NCBI GenBank assembly: GCA_000827205.1
Contig: KN832558.1
Coordinates: 946,227-1,010,226, forward strand
From: Plicaturopsis crispa FD-325 SS-3
Taxonomy: Eukaryota > Basidiomycota > Agaricomycetes > Amylocorticiales > Amylocorticiaceae
Length of the DNA: 64,000 nucleotides
Direction: 5' to 3'
Shown here piece after piece: positions 22,910 through 34,262 of this stretch. The position numbers and the translations under genes were made by a program. Under the pieces are notes generated by a model. It saw only the letters and a list, made by a program, of their open reading frames with translations, was not told the origin of the DNA and made no database searches. How positions within the stretch are numbered: position 1 is the first letter of the stretch; each line of letters starts with the position of its first letter.

Positions 22910-25036
22910 TCAGTCAACCTCGGACGTCTCGTCGTCCACCTCACAGCTCTCCCCGAATCGCTTCGTAAGTATCGCAATGATTTCGCGGGCTTTCGCTAGA
23001 TCAGCCTTGCGTGACTGGATGTGTGGGATAGCGGCGAGCTCGTCAGCTTTCTTTTCAAAGCTCGCGATATCCCTGGGGTCCACATCCCCCATCCAAAACT
23101 CCCCGGTGGCTAGCGTCATCACAAGTGTATCCCCGCGACCGTTGGAAATTGTGCTCTGGATGAGCGTATACTTCCCTGGATAGTCACGGGCCTTCTCGAG
23201 AAGGGCTTCGTTCCTCGCTATGGCGTTGACGGAACCTTCAGCGGGTCGGCCAACAAAACCGTGAATCGGGACAACGGTGTACTTTTCAGGACGCGCGGTG
23301 TAGTCGATGCAGATTATGAGACCCGTCAGTGGTGTGTCGGGGAACTCGCGGGCGGCTAGCTCCCGGAGCATTGGGAGGTGCCGCCGCGCATCATGAGTGG
23401 AGAGATGGTGGAAGAAGGCTGCATCGTGTTTTGAGATCGACTGCTGTTTCCCCTCTGCAAAGTTGTATAGGTATGAATGGGCCAATGCAATCGTGGACGT
23501 AGAACCTACCGTAGCGTTCTCGTTGTTTCATCTTGCACATCGTTTTATGGTCCCCCTTCTCCCAAGCGGTCACTTGGCATTCTTTGGAACAGTAGAACGT
23601 CGTTCCATAGCATGCTCCACATTTGCGGAAATTCTGTTTAACGTCGATCTTTTGACACTGTTTCTAACGATTAGACTAGTAATGGTAGACGGGACCCGTT
23701 AGAAATTACCTCGACATTGTCACACGTAGTGCCTTTGCCTTTCACGGCTTTAGCATGAACAGTGACCATCCATCGGTAGACAGCGAGCCGGTGGAAGTCT
23801 TGCCATATGTCCTTGGCAATGCTTTTCGCGATCTTCATGTGAGACTCCCTACTAATATGCTGCATAGCCTCGTCGACGGCCTCTATTACCGAGCGGTAGA
23901 CCAGATATCGAGGAAGGATATCTCGAAAAACGGTCAAGATCATGTCGCAGTCGTCTGGGTCATCTACTCTGGAGAAGTGCGGGCTGCAGTCGAGAAAGGC
24001 CGTGATAAGGCCGGAATTTATCGCTTGCACGACCCATGTGAACCCATCCGTGGAATCGAGACAGTTACACAAATAGCCGAAGGACGCGACCATAGGCTCC
24101 AGAAGGAATGGATCATCCTTGTATTGGTTGAGTTGTTGAGAGACGGTCACTAGCCCCTTCGTAATGAGCGGGATAACATTTGTGCTCAGTAGGGCGAATC
24201 GCAAAGGGTGCATGAGAGGGCGGGACAAGTGTCCGAGAAGATCAGCGAACACTGCAGCTCGAACGCCGTGGATGTGCGGTTTCTCGATAGCCGTACGGTA
24301 GCGCGACATGGCCATCTGTGCAACCTTCTTGGGGTTGTTGCCCGTGCTTTGAAGGACTCTGTCGATTTCTTTGGATGTCGCCATTTTTAAGAATGAATCG
24401 AGCGCCGCAGATCCTGTTGGCACGTCGATGGTCGGCGGGATAGGGCCGGCGTCCTCCTGGAGCCAGAGCTTTGTGGCGACCTCGATACTTCCCGGCGTAG
24501 CGAGGATCGCCTCCCGAGCACAATCAGTACGCGATATCGTATACCAACATGCAGTAAGGAGATCTATGGTTGATCGTTTCATCTGCGGGGTAGTCGTCCT
24601 CGGGTTATTGATGCGTACAGCGAAGAAAAAGGCGCTCCATTTGAATATTCCGGGCCAAGCTTTTAGTATCTTGTCCACGTATTCTGAACCATCCCCCCAG
24701 AAATTACCGGCCTTGCTAATGCCCAAGAGGGACATGAACGCTCGGCTAGCGGCTGGACCGCGGTCAGCGACGGCATCGGGCTCATTGGGCGCTTTAGAGG
24801 CGTCAAGATGGCTGAAGAAAATGTCCAGGATACCCATTGCTAGCATTTGTTGACCCCCTGCATTTTGCCATAAGTTGGCAAGCTCTGTGAGGTCTGCGAT
24901 GGATCCGCGGCGCGCAGCGTCGAGTGACTGGAAAACGAAGAGGCAATTAGCATATCGTGAACATTTGCAATACAGAAACACACTCGACCCTCTTTGGATT
25001 GTCCTGTAGCTTGCGCAGGACCCTCTCTGGGTTCAT
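22910..25036 (-). CDS. MYND-type zinc finger protein
   Basis: The start MNPERVLRKLQDNPKRVE (ATG at 25034-25036) is followed, after a short intron, by a long helical region (24920 down to 23700). This carries SLDAARRGSIADLTELANLW and armadillo-like hydrophobic helices. The MYND zinc finger, which reads CGACYGTTFYCSKECQVTAW and ends with the GDHKTMCK motif, spans two exons between about 23725 and 23520. Its Cys and His ligands follow the C-x2-C ... C-x3-C ... H-x3-C pattern. A C-terminal globular region of about 190 residues ends at 22910. MYND fingers bind proline-rich partners. This architecture (helical array, MYND, unknown tail) is common and multicopy in agaricomycetes, with no assigned function. 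The introns around the finger are inferred from frame. Confidence 0.82.
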
Positions 25037-25248
25037 TTTCGTGTGTACAGAGAAAGCGAATATGATCTTGCTAGCCGCAGAAGACCTATGAAGTCACCGG
25101 ATGCGGACCTCGGAGACGCGCTCGTACAGCGCGTTCCCTTCAAACCTCCTACCGTTACCTACTTGCACGGACGACGACGAAGTGTGCAGTGTGGACCCCT
25201 TGCACTGGTCGCTTTCCTTACAATAATACGCGTTCGCTAGCTGCTTAT
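25037..25248. promoter_or_regulatory. Divergent promoter between MYND and RhoGAP genes
   Basis: Only 212 bases separate the two start codons, so both core promoters and leaders must lie here. No canonical TATA box is seen. Confidence 0.45.
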
Positions 25249-27735
25249 ATGGCTCCTCATCCGCTCAGTTTGAAACAGAGACTGGCCGCTCTCTCTTTGG
25301 CACCGTCCTCGCCATCCTCGCCGATTGCTCCAGATTCACCAAAGTCCCCCAGGCGGAAAAATTTATTCAGTGCACCCTGGGGTAGGCGGAATGGTGCGGA
25401 TAGCGAGGAGCCGGATGCTAGAGATAGAGTGCAGGAGGCCATGACACGGCTGATATGGCAGGCTGGTGTTGACTACGAGTAAGCACTGGCAAATTTGTCG
25501 TACCTATCTTCAGCTAACTCGTATGCCTTTTGACAAGGACAAGACCCATGTGCGTTTTGTCCCTTAGGACGCCCATGCAACTGTTAACGTGTAGTATAGG
25601 GTGGTCCTTAATGCATCGGCATTGCCGGACCCACGCGAAGTCAACTACGACCTCTTGCTGTCGTGAGTCACTGCATGTTTTCCTCAAGTCTTCATCACCG
25701 AATCCCTTTTGCAAGGCGCATACTATCTTACCTTAATTTATATGGTGCGCCTGTCATCAAATAGTGCATACCTAGATAATCTCATGCTCTTGCAGTCGAG
25801 TCCGATTATACAGTCGTATTCTTCGCAGCGGGCGGACGACATACACCCGGCTGGAACTGGGTCTGGAAAGCCTATAGGAGTCTCAGCCGGAAGTACCGCA
25901 AGAATCTCAAGAGATTGGTGAGTGGGGCGCATCTCATTCAGCTGTTCGCTCTTTGACGCGTGACAGTTCATTGTACACTCAAATTTCTTTTCGAAGAGTG
26001 AGCTTCATCACATGGCCTGTTATTCGCGTCTCACAAATACTGCTCAGTGCTTTTCTCTCTGGCTGGGGCCATCATCAGGTTTATTCGATTCCGATCCGTT
26101 GACTTCAGCACCTAATAGTGTCACCTTTGCAGCCCCAAGTTCTTCCGGAAGATCATCTATATAGATACCCTGTCGGACCTTGCATCCCAAGTTCCTCTGA
26201 CGCAGATTGATATACCCCGTGCTGTTTATGAGTACGTTAACTTGTGTCGTTTGCTCGACGGTCGTGTGGCTCAAATACCCGCAGGGAAAACCTCAAACAC
26301 GAGAAACAAATCATCTTACCAGTTCCATCGCGGTCAGATGTCTTTGGCGTGCCTTTAGAAGATATCATGGGTTACCATGGCGAGAAGGGCGGCATCCCCA
26401 GAGTCGTCAAGGACTGTATTCAGTACCTGCGAGATACGGGTACGAGCGAGACATTGCCATCTCTGCACTCAAGGTCTAAACTTGGCCCACAGGCATGGAG
26501 GAAGAAGGACTCTTCCGACGTTCTCCGAACTCTGTTCTTCTTCGTCAAGCACAGGAAGCGTACGACCGAGGTGAGGACTGTACATCCCTCGTCCGCAAAT
26601 CGAGACTCATGCATTACAGGCCAAGTTGTCACTCTTGAATCCTTTGGAGATCCACATCTGGCAGCCGTCTTGCTAAAGAAGTATCTGCGCGACTTACCAG
26701 AGCCTATCATTCCGGAGAGCCTGTATCCCGTCATAAGACGATGTCCTACGCCGACCAACGACCCGGGCGACATGTCGGGTGTGAGTTACATACGCGACAC
26801 GATCCTCGTGGAACTACCGCCTTGTGTTTATATACTGCTCAGCCATTACCTCCGTGAGTCAGGTCGTTCTTCATACTTTCAGCAGAAGATCTCATGCGAT
26901 AGTAGATCTCATGCATGAGGTCTCACTACGCGCGGCCTCGAATAGGATGGACGCGCATAACCTATCGGTTGTCCTTTGCCCTAACCTCCTCTCCGGGTCC
27001 AACCCCGCCAAGGACGTTATGATGTGCACTATCCCCGGCGGGCCGACGCTGTTCGAGTCGTCTTCGCCACGCTCGAACCCTGCCGCAATATCTGAGGGCA
27101 AAACAACGCTCGGTATGGTGATTAAGCTTTGCATACAGCGATACTATGAGGTCTTCGATGAGGTCTTAGACCGTAGCGAAGCTATTCCCCCTCAGCCGTC
27201 ATACCACTCGTCCCCCGACGCTTCATCCAACCGGTCGTCGAGTCCTCGGAATCACAACAGGGCCTCATATCACGACGACGACGAGGACATCGACGATGCT
27301 ATGCTGGTGATGCCTATAGGTCCGAGCGGCTCGGGGCAGAGCCAAAGCCACGTACGGGACACGCGGCCCACCGACTCAGCACCGCCGACACCCCCGAGCG
27401 CGTGGAACACTTCGGGCGGGCCCATCCCGTACAAACCGAGGATCCCGGGCTCCAAGTCCGGCACGGCGCGGTCGGTGCACACGACGGGAAACGGCACTAT
27501 TGGCGGGGCGGGCTTTGCGTATGCGTCGCAGAACAAGGCCAAATCGATGATAAGCATCGAGAACGCGGTGAATGGGGTGGGCACGACGGGGAGGCGGGGG
27601 TCGATCTCGGTGGGCCGGGGGACGACGCGCAAGTCCAGCGGGGCGGGCGTGGAGGCGATGAGCGTGACAGCTTCTGGTTTCTTCAGCGCACCGAGCTCTG
27701 CACCGCCTGTGCCCAGCATTCCAAGGAGTCCTTGA
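25249..27735 (+). CDS. Sec14/BCH-like plus RhoGAP domain protein (p50RhoGAP/Ecm25-like)
   Basis: The predicted product is a GTPase-activating protein for a Rho-family GTPase. The ATG at 25249 starts MAPHPLSLKQRLAALSL and a Ser/Pro-rich head. Small exons then encode a Sec14/BCH-type module: ALPDPREVNYDLLL, DYTVVFFAAGGRHTPGWNW and YRKNLKRLFIVHSNFF, followed by KFFRKIIYIDTLSDLASQV. The RhoGAP domain begins near FGVPLEDIMGYHGEKGGIPRVV. It contains GMEEEGLFRRS, the usual arginine-finger loop (Arg in LFRRS), followed by YLRDLPEPIIP and NRMDAHNLSVVLCPNLL, all hallmark blocks. The last 190 residues are disordered, glycine- and serine-rich, with a short acidic run. BCH-RhoGAP proteins act at membranes in polarity and cell-wall signalling. 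About eight introns are needed; the last one is near 26853-26909. Confidence 0.87.
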
Positions 27736-27980
27736 TGGACCGGAGCAGAGCGCATCGTTATGTACGTTGGTCTTGTCTCGCTGTTAGTATCTACGGTCAT
27801 GGCATCTTATAATTCTCACTGATGTTCGGTCAATCAGCCTGGGCAATAATTGAAAAAGAATGTGAGGATGGAGTGAGTGTACTCTGCAAGAACATATGTC
27901 TACGCTATTATATACGAAACTACGGCCCACGAATAAATAGATAAAGAGCATATTGCACTATAAGGGTTTCAGCCTAGAAC

Positions 27981-29572
27981 TTAAATGTTCAGACCGAGCC
28001 AGTCGCGCCACGCTGCGAACATCATCAACCCGAAGCTCTGTCCCTCCGTGGAGAGAAGGCCGATCGCGCTCCAGGACAGGGGGTCGACGTACGGGCTGAG
28101 GACGCCCAAGTCGTTGACGTTCGAGAAGACGGCGTCGCGGATCTTGGCGGCGGCATCCGTGTAGTTTGAGCCGAAGGTGACGGGACTGCCGGAGCCTTCG
28201 GGCCACATCTTGGCAGCGCGGTAGGCGACGGTGACGATGGCCGCTGAAGCCGACGCGTCGCCGAACCCGGGCTGGGAGGAGCCGCTGCCGTCGATGTAGT
28301 CAGGGATGAGGCCGCTGGTTTTCTGCGCGGGAACGGTCAGCCTTTGATCAACGGCACGACAAAAAAAGAAACAAGACGAACGTTAACGTTGGCGAAGGTG
28401 CCATCGATGATCTCCTTGGCCCATGCCGCGAGGTCGGCGGTCTGGTTTTTGAAGTCGTCCTTGAATTTCGATTTCTCGATGGTCGCAGCGACGTGGATTA
28501 TACCGAGCCCAGCCCATCCGTTGCCGGTGCCCCAAATACCCTTGTCCTGCCACGCCTTCTTGTCGTCGTCGTAGAGGTGGGCCCAGAGGGGCCCGGTGGA
28601 AGTGGCGTTGGGAATAAGGAGCACCTCGCGGTAGAGGCGGATGTTGTCGTACGCGAGCTGGAGGAGGGTGCTGTTGTTCGTCACGGCGCCGTAGTACGCG
28701 AGGAAGGGGGGTCCCATGTACACGCCATCAGCCCTGCACAGTCGAGTGATCAGCGTCTGCATTTAAACTTGCCGGCGGTACGCAGATCGGACTGTTTCGG
28801 TGCTCACCAGAACTGCTTCGAATCTGCGCGCTGCGAAAATGCTCCGTTGTCGGTGTGAGGAACTTGAGTGAGAATCTGGCCTTGTTATAAGTATAAAGCA
28901 TAAGCAAAGAGTATGAGCCGATAACGCACGTAGTTCAACTGCTTCTCAGCAGCGGTCTTCCAGTAGCTCTGACGAGCGGGCTTGTCGGCAAAGGAGCCTG
29001 AACAGGGAAACAAGGACGCGTCGTAAGAAGTTGAGCGCGGGAGGTAAACCAGCATGGGAGCAGATTCGTACCTAAAAGTACCGCGGGCCCGGCGGAAGCG
29101 CCGTCCAGACTTGCGGCGTCGAGGCCGTCGCCAATGACTTGACTAAGACGGCCATCGGCAGCTTGGCGCACGACCGCGCTCAGAGCAAACTGCAATGGCG
29201 CAACGGGGACGTGGCCGTTGTTCTGGAATGGGTTATCCGCGAAGACACTGTACTTGGGCTCGTCGTATTCAAGAACACCACCGGCAGCGGTTCCTTGCTC
29301 CCAGCTGAAAGATAATTGTTTAGACACTAGGATAGAGCGGTAGAAAAGCGACTGACTGACCTCGTACGGATAGAGGCCTGCATAGCGGCTTTAATGTTGT
29401 CGATCATGCCGACACGCTGCGAGAAGAGCGCCTGTTCCGCGGCAACTGCTCGCGACGCGACATTGGGGACAGACCGATGCTGAGAGGTCCTGCGAATTTT
29501 CTCCGCGCTGGACACGTCGACAGCGGCAAGCGTGCACAGGAGGGTGGTTGCTGAAAAGAGTGTAAGGTGCAT
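27981..29572 (-). CDS. Secreted six-hairpin glycoside hydrolase, GH105/GH88-like
   Basis: The ATG at 29570-29572 opens a signal peptide (MHLTLFSATTLLCTLAAVDVS). Exons join to AMQASIRTSWEQGTAAGGVLEY, LDGASAGPAVLLG, DNGAFSQRADSKQFWADGVYMG, PPFLAYYGA, KGIWGTGNGWAGLGIIHV, LIPDYIDGSGSSQPGFGDAS, and a final exon ending WRDWLGLNI at 27981. The ADGVYMGPPFLA block matches the catalytic-Asp region of unsaturated rhamnogalacturonyl/glucuronyl hydrolases, and GTGNGWA is the conserved aromatic loop of the alpha/alpha-six-barrel. By family it would remove unsaturated sugars left by pectin or related lyases outside the cell. It faces the RhoGAP gene tail-to-tail with about 245 bases between. The exact CAZy family is inferred. 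Confidence 0.8.
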
Positions 29573-30511
29573 TTTGCTTGCGATATATAGAGGCGTTATT
29601 CAGTGAGGACGGTCGAATGGAGGACTCGCGGGAACGCGGTGTCCACTGCAAGACGTCGGGGAGGGAGAGAACGAAGGGGGATAGGGAATCGACCATTTTC
29701 ACGCCGTTTTATTGTCGTTCTACAAGGAAACGAGTGAATTGAGAATTATCGATTGATGTGGGGGCCCGTGCAGGGGTGCAGGGTGGTCGTCGAGTCGGGG
29801 TATGTCGAAAACCCCGGAGGAAGCACTGTTGCGATCACAATGATCAGAGAGAGTAAATTAGCCCTACCAAACATGCAAGATGCTGAAGATTTGATCAAGC
29901 GACATTCAATACGCTGGTAGACAGAATGACCCTGAACCGAGGTCAGCCCGAGCTCAACAGAGGGATATCTTTAGACTTTGGGTATCGCCGTATCCCAAGC
30001 CAACGCGGTACGACGTACGAGCATGGTAATAGTATGCACCTGTGTCCACCCTTTTTCGAAGTCGTATTTTGCTTTGATCTCCCTGGTTACGATTGCGTAT
30101 TCTCGTCCGACAGATGGGTCCCGCACGGCGCCGCACGGTGTACTGTGGGCGACGAAATGTGAATGCCATGCCATGAGTTTGCATGCGGCCAAGCTCGTCC
30201 GTTTGGAAAGATTGATTGCGACCCACAGAGGCTAGCGTCGTTGTGTTTCAGGAATAAAACCTAAGCGTCGGCGGCGCGCAAGTCATAGTAAAACGCGTGT
30301 ACGGTGGAACTTGTGACCGACGCTTCCCCGAGTACGGCGGATTTTCTGAACTTTGAATACTAATACTGGATGACTTCCCGCAGCGTTTAGAAACATAGAT
30401 AATATTTCTAAACGCCTGATTTCCTTGTCGGCCGCGTTGCCGCTCAGACCCCGGAAAGTTTTTGACTCTCCGACACGTTGATATCGTCTTCAAAGTGTCT
30501 TCAAACGCAAA

Positions 30512-30545
30512 ATCTAGAGGAGGGGGGGCCCCCCCTCCTCTAGAT
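30512..30545. repeat. Perfect 34-base palindrome
   Basis: Each 17-base arm starts ATCTAGAGGA and runs into seven G; the second arm is its exact reverse complement, with no spacer. It could extrude a cruciform, mark the tip of a mobile element, or be an assembly or cloning artefact. Confidence 0.8.
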
Positions 30546-30772
30546 GTAGATCTATAATCCTAGATTTTTTGACCTCCGCGCGAGGCTCTCGCAGTGTACC
30601 TGAGACGCGGCACGCTCTCGGCATTGTAAGCGAGCATCGGCACTCCGGCACGCTCAACTTCAAGAAACGCTCGTCGTTTTCAAATTCAGGAGCGTTTCTA
30701 GTCGTCTCAAAACGGTAGCAGCGGTTCCAACTCCGCTTTATCGTTTGAAGATAGAAACGGCCCTTCGGGCAA

Positions 30773-30793
30773 TCCTGGATACTTATTTTTTTT
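30773..30793. repeat. 21-base inverted repeat, left arm
   Basis: The arm starts TCCTGGATACTTA and ends in eight T. It is the exact reverse complement of 31355-31375, about 600 bases away. No clear target-site duplication flanks the pair. Confidence 0.7.
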
Positions 30794-31354
30794 CTTGATG
30801 GTTTTATTTTCTACTCTCTCAATCGCGAGTACATATATGCAAAAATCTAAACTGGACAGCGACGACAAGAGCAACAACGATGTCAGCAATTGACGTCGGA
30901 AAAGAAGACTTGCGGCAAGCGCACGGTAGATCCGGGAGCCCTGTGTAGACAGTAAAGATCCTGGGAGAACTCGTGGAAATTTGAACCCTCCTTGGTCAGA
31001 TCTTCAGAGGTCACCTCAAGCTCGCTATAGCTAGTCTCCTTTGGCAGCCGTTGAAAGTTGAAATGATTCCTTCAACCTCACGGGCTCGTAAAGAACTAAA
31101 ATCATTTTTTGCTCGCAATTTTGGTCTGACTACCGGAGACTAGCGGGCTCGGATATCTTGTCTGACCCTCCCGCAAGTTGCAACAGATCTAGTTACATAG
31201 AGAGGGCCTGCGGCGCTGGTTGAGCTCTGACCAGTGACTGCACCTTCAGGCTTCAACCACTTCAGGACCACGTGATATAGACATCCCAAAAGGGAAAGGG
31301 TCCTGTCCAAATGAGGAAGGAGGCTCGCCCTACGAAACCTGGAAGACTTATTTT

Positions 31355-31375
31355 AAAAAAAATAAGTATCCAGGA
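31355..31375. repeat. 21-base inverted repeat, right arm
   Basis: This is the exact reverse complement of 30773-30793. The right arm also pairs imperfectly with the sequence just to its left (31338-31354), forming a local hairpin. Confidence 0.7.
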
Positions 31376-31899
31376 ACAGTTTATGTTTGCAAATCCTGCG
31401 GGAAGTCATCCACTATCATTGATCGATGATCAGCCGTTGTGGATCAGGGTCGTCTCGTCGCGCTATTTCAAAGCGTCGCATGTATGCTGCGTGTACTGGA
31501 ATGCCTACCTGAGTGCCTACCTTAGACTTGCCGGACACTTAGCTAACTCAGGGCGCTAGTACAGTGGGTAGGGTTTCAAAAGTGCGGGTGGTGGCGAGGC
31601 AGGCATCTTTTCTTACACCGTAATACCACTTGCTCTTCTTCGTGTGGCCCGGAATCGACTCGGGATGCATATGTAGATCTCTCAATCACGATGTGGAATA
31701 TCGTAATCTTCCATTCCAAGGCCCCCGGCGATCCGCGCATACATACAGCTGCTTTGATAGTTATGGTCATGTTCACACCAGGTCTACAAGACTCTACATA
31801 CACTATAAATAGTAGATTCAATTTTTGAGGCTAGCGAGAAAAGCGAGTAAAGTGCAGACCTTTCAACAGACAGGAACCAATCCTGTCCCGCTTCCTTCC

Positions 31900-34262
31900 T
31901 CAGAGTGTAAGCTCAAGGTTTACCAGCGGTGCATACTGCTGGCAGCCATGCATGTCTGTTTCGCCGAAGCTGCCCTGTGGCCGTGCGCGGGCCAGTGTGA
32001 CCTTGGAGTAGGAAAGATCAGCATGTGTGCGCCATCTCTGAATTAAGTTGCATTACCTTGAAAGCCATGGCCTGGTCATAGAAAACCAACGCGCAGATCT
32101 TGCTGGGCTCAATCTGGTATGCCTTGCATATGAGGTCCTGCGAGGTAGAGATGTGTTCAGAGTGGTAGACAGTGAGGGCCGATGGCATCCCATAGTACTG
32201 ACCTCGGTGATAATGCCACTTTGCTTGAAAAACTCGTAGTCTTCCAGAGTTTCGAACATGACATCGAGAGTGATTTCGAATGGACCCGCGTTTTTCGACC
32301 GGACGCCTTTGGCAAGCTCGCGCAGAGGGATTGTCTTCTTGCCGGCACTTCGCGCTACAGAAAGATGCGATACCAGCGGCGGAGACTCAACGCCTACCTC
32401 CTCGGAAGATGACTCGTTCTGCACCAGGGTTAGCACCGGCGGGACCGGACGCGGCGCTGCAGCACCGCCAACTTGATGTACCGTGATCGGGAAATGCTGC
32501 AACGCATCGTCAACGGGCATAAGGTGCTACAATGAAATGATGTCAGTCCTCGCCATCATCAGCATCCACGCACGCCTCACATATACGTTGAACCCGCAGA
32601 CTTCGCCAAGGTAGTTCTCGAGCGGCGTGAGCGGCGAGGCGAAGTTGCCGCCTGTCGCGATCTGGCCCGGGTACGCGGCGTGCAGGAGCGCGACGCGCGC
32701 TGTGTTGCAGAGCGCGCGGGCGAGCGCTTTCGTCGGTGCGCTCACCTCGACGATGATGCAGAGCTCGTGCGACACGGCCGTCTCGCGCAGGGGCTCCAGC
32801 TCCGCCATCACACCGTTCTTCCCGTACACGTGCTGCGCGCGCACCAGTCAGCAAACTATGCCGTCGGTGGGAGCCTATTTTTTGCGTACGAAGATGATCT
32901 GTGCTGTTGCGCTGTCCGGGCGAGACGCGAAGACGTATGCCTTAACCCTCTCGAGGAAGGGGTCGATCTGCCCGATCAGGATAGGGTCACTGTCATTTAA
33001 TGCACGCCCGTGAGTCGATATTAGCCGCTACGCTGAACATCCGAATTCTTACCGAATTCCGCCTATAGCAATGTAGCGGTGCCCGGTGATCTTCGCACCC
33101 TCGAGCTTTATCGTGTACGGGTCCTGGACGAATTTGGCGCCGGAAATGCGGGTCTTGCGCGGTGTGATCTGCGTATACTGCGACGCGTCGAGGTACAGCG
33201 TCCCGCCGGGCCCGGGGAGGATGTCCGGACGCGTCTTCTCGTAGAGCGTGTGCGCGGAGACGGAGTTTACGGTGCACCGCTCCGCAGGGTTCACCGGCTC
33301 CAGATCGAAATCGTGCTCGCGGACGGTGGCCACGATGACCTAGGAAAGAATATTGTCGCGTCGGTCTCGGACAGTCGCCGCAAAGGGGAGGGGAGTGAAC
33401 TCACTGAGCCTTTCGGTGTCGCGCAGAGGCCACCGCATTCCATGATCTTCCCCATGTGATACGCCACGCCCGGGTCGATGCCGTGGAGGTAGCTGAATGC
33501 GGCGTACGGCGCAGGATCGTATGAGCGGCCACCGATGATGATGTCGATCTGTTGTACTACGTCAGGATTATGGGAGGTTATGAAATACGAATCGCGTACG
33601 TCGGGATGGTCCTGGAGGACTTTGAGGTACGGTTCGTGGCCCATTTGCGCGACGATGACGGAGGCGGCGTCAACCTCTTCAGCCGTCAATACGGGCACAG
33701 GCCCACACGGTCTAATCAGTCCTGCCGACAACAAAAATAATAGGAGTGCGCGTTTCAGTAAAATTCGACGAGCATGAATAGCACGGCTTGTTCCTCACCC
33801 TTCGCCACAGAGTCGTGCACGGCGGCTTTCTCGATATCCGAGTAAATCGCGGCGGTCTTGAACGCCCACTTGTTCTCCTCCGCGATGTCGCGAATGAGCT
33901 TGAGGAAGAGGTCGACGTGCACATTTGACCCATCGCCGCCGCACGAGCCAATGAGCACGGGGACGCGGTGCTTCCAGCACGCCTCGAGCATTGGCGTCAG
34001 GTCGCGCACGTACGACTCGAGCGGGCACGTCGTCTCGCCGAGCGCGAGTTTCTGCGGGCCCGAGTCGGTCGAGCCCGAGTCGACGATGATAGCATCGACG
34101 CCCTGGTTGACGGCTTGCCAAAAGAGCTCTTTGCTGTAGCCGTAGCCAAGCATGCCCTAGATGGAGGGAAAATAATCGTGAGGATCGGCAACGCGGGCCT
34201 TGCAGAGGACAAGTACGCACGATAGGCGTAAGGATCTTGATTTCAGGTTTGGAGGGGGCCAT
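31900..34262 (-). CDS. AtuA-family (acyclic terpene utilisation) protein fused to DUF4387
   Basis: The ATG at 34260-34262 opens KPEIKILTPI, spliced to GMLGYGYSKELFWQA. Then come DAIIVDSGSTDSGPQKLALGE, VPVLIGSCGGDGSNVHVDLF, PCGPVPVLTAEEVDAA and YDPAPYAAFSYLHGIDPGVAYH: the AtuA-like domain (DUF1446). The C-terminal third carries VRSKNAGPFEITLDVMFET, then DLICKAYQIEPSKICALVFYD and a last exon with a DMHGCQQYAPL block, a DUF4387 domain. The final exon (31900-32015) is short and ends at a TGA at 31900-31902. AtuA was named from pseudomonad citronellol/geraniol catabolism; its chemistry in fungi is not established. In bacteria the two domains are usually separate adjacent genes, so the fusion links their functions. 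At least five introns are inferred. Confidence 0.85.

Larger units (their letters stand above)
29573..31899. other. Gene-poor region, 2.3 kb, with palindromes and inverted repeats
   Basis: No supported gene lies here; the open frames are short and lack family resemblance. The right part carries a perfect 34-base palindrome (30512-30545), a 21-base inverted repeat pair (30773-30793 with 31355-31375) and a nested 10-base inverted pair (31030-31039 with 31135-31144). This suggests a decayed non-autonomous transposable element. The left edge holds the hydrolase promoter. Confidence 0.5.

Noticed and set aside
17823-29572. Secondary-metabolite gene cluster
   Set aside because: Although ligases and a hydrolase are near each other, there is no synthase, cytochrome P450 or pathway-specific regulator in the window.
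31640-31720. tRNA-like T-arm (CCCGAGTCGATTCCGGG on the minus strand)
   Set aside because: The T-stem has a mismatch, and no matching acceptor or anticodon arm can be folded from the flanks.
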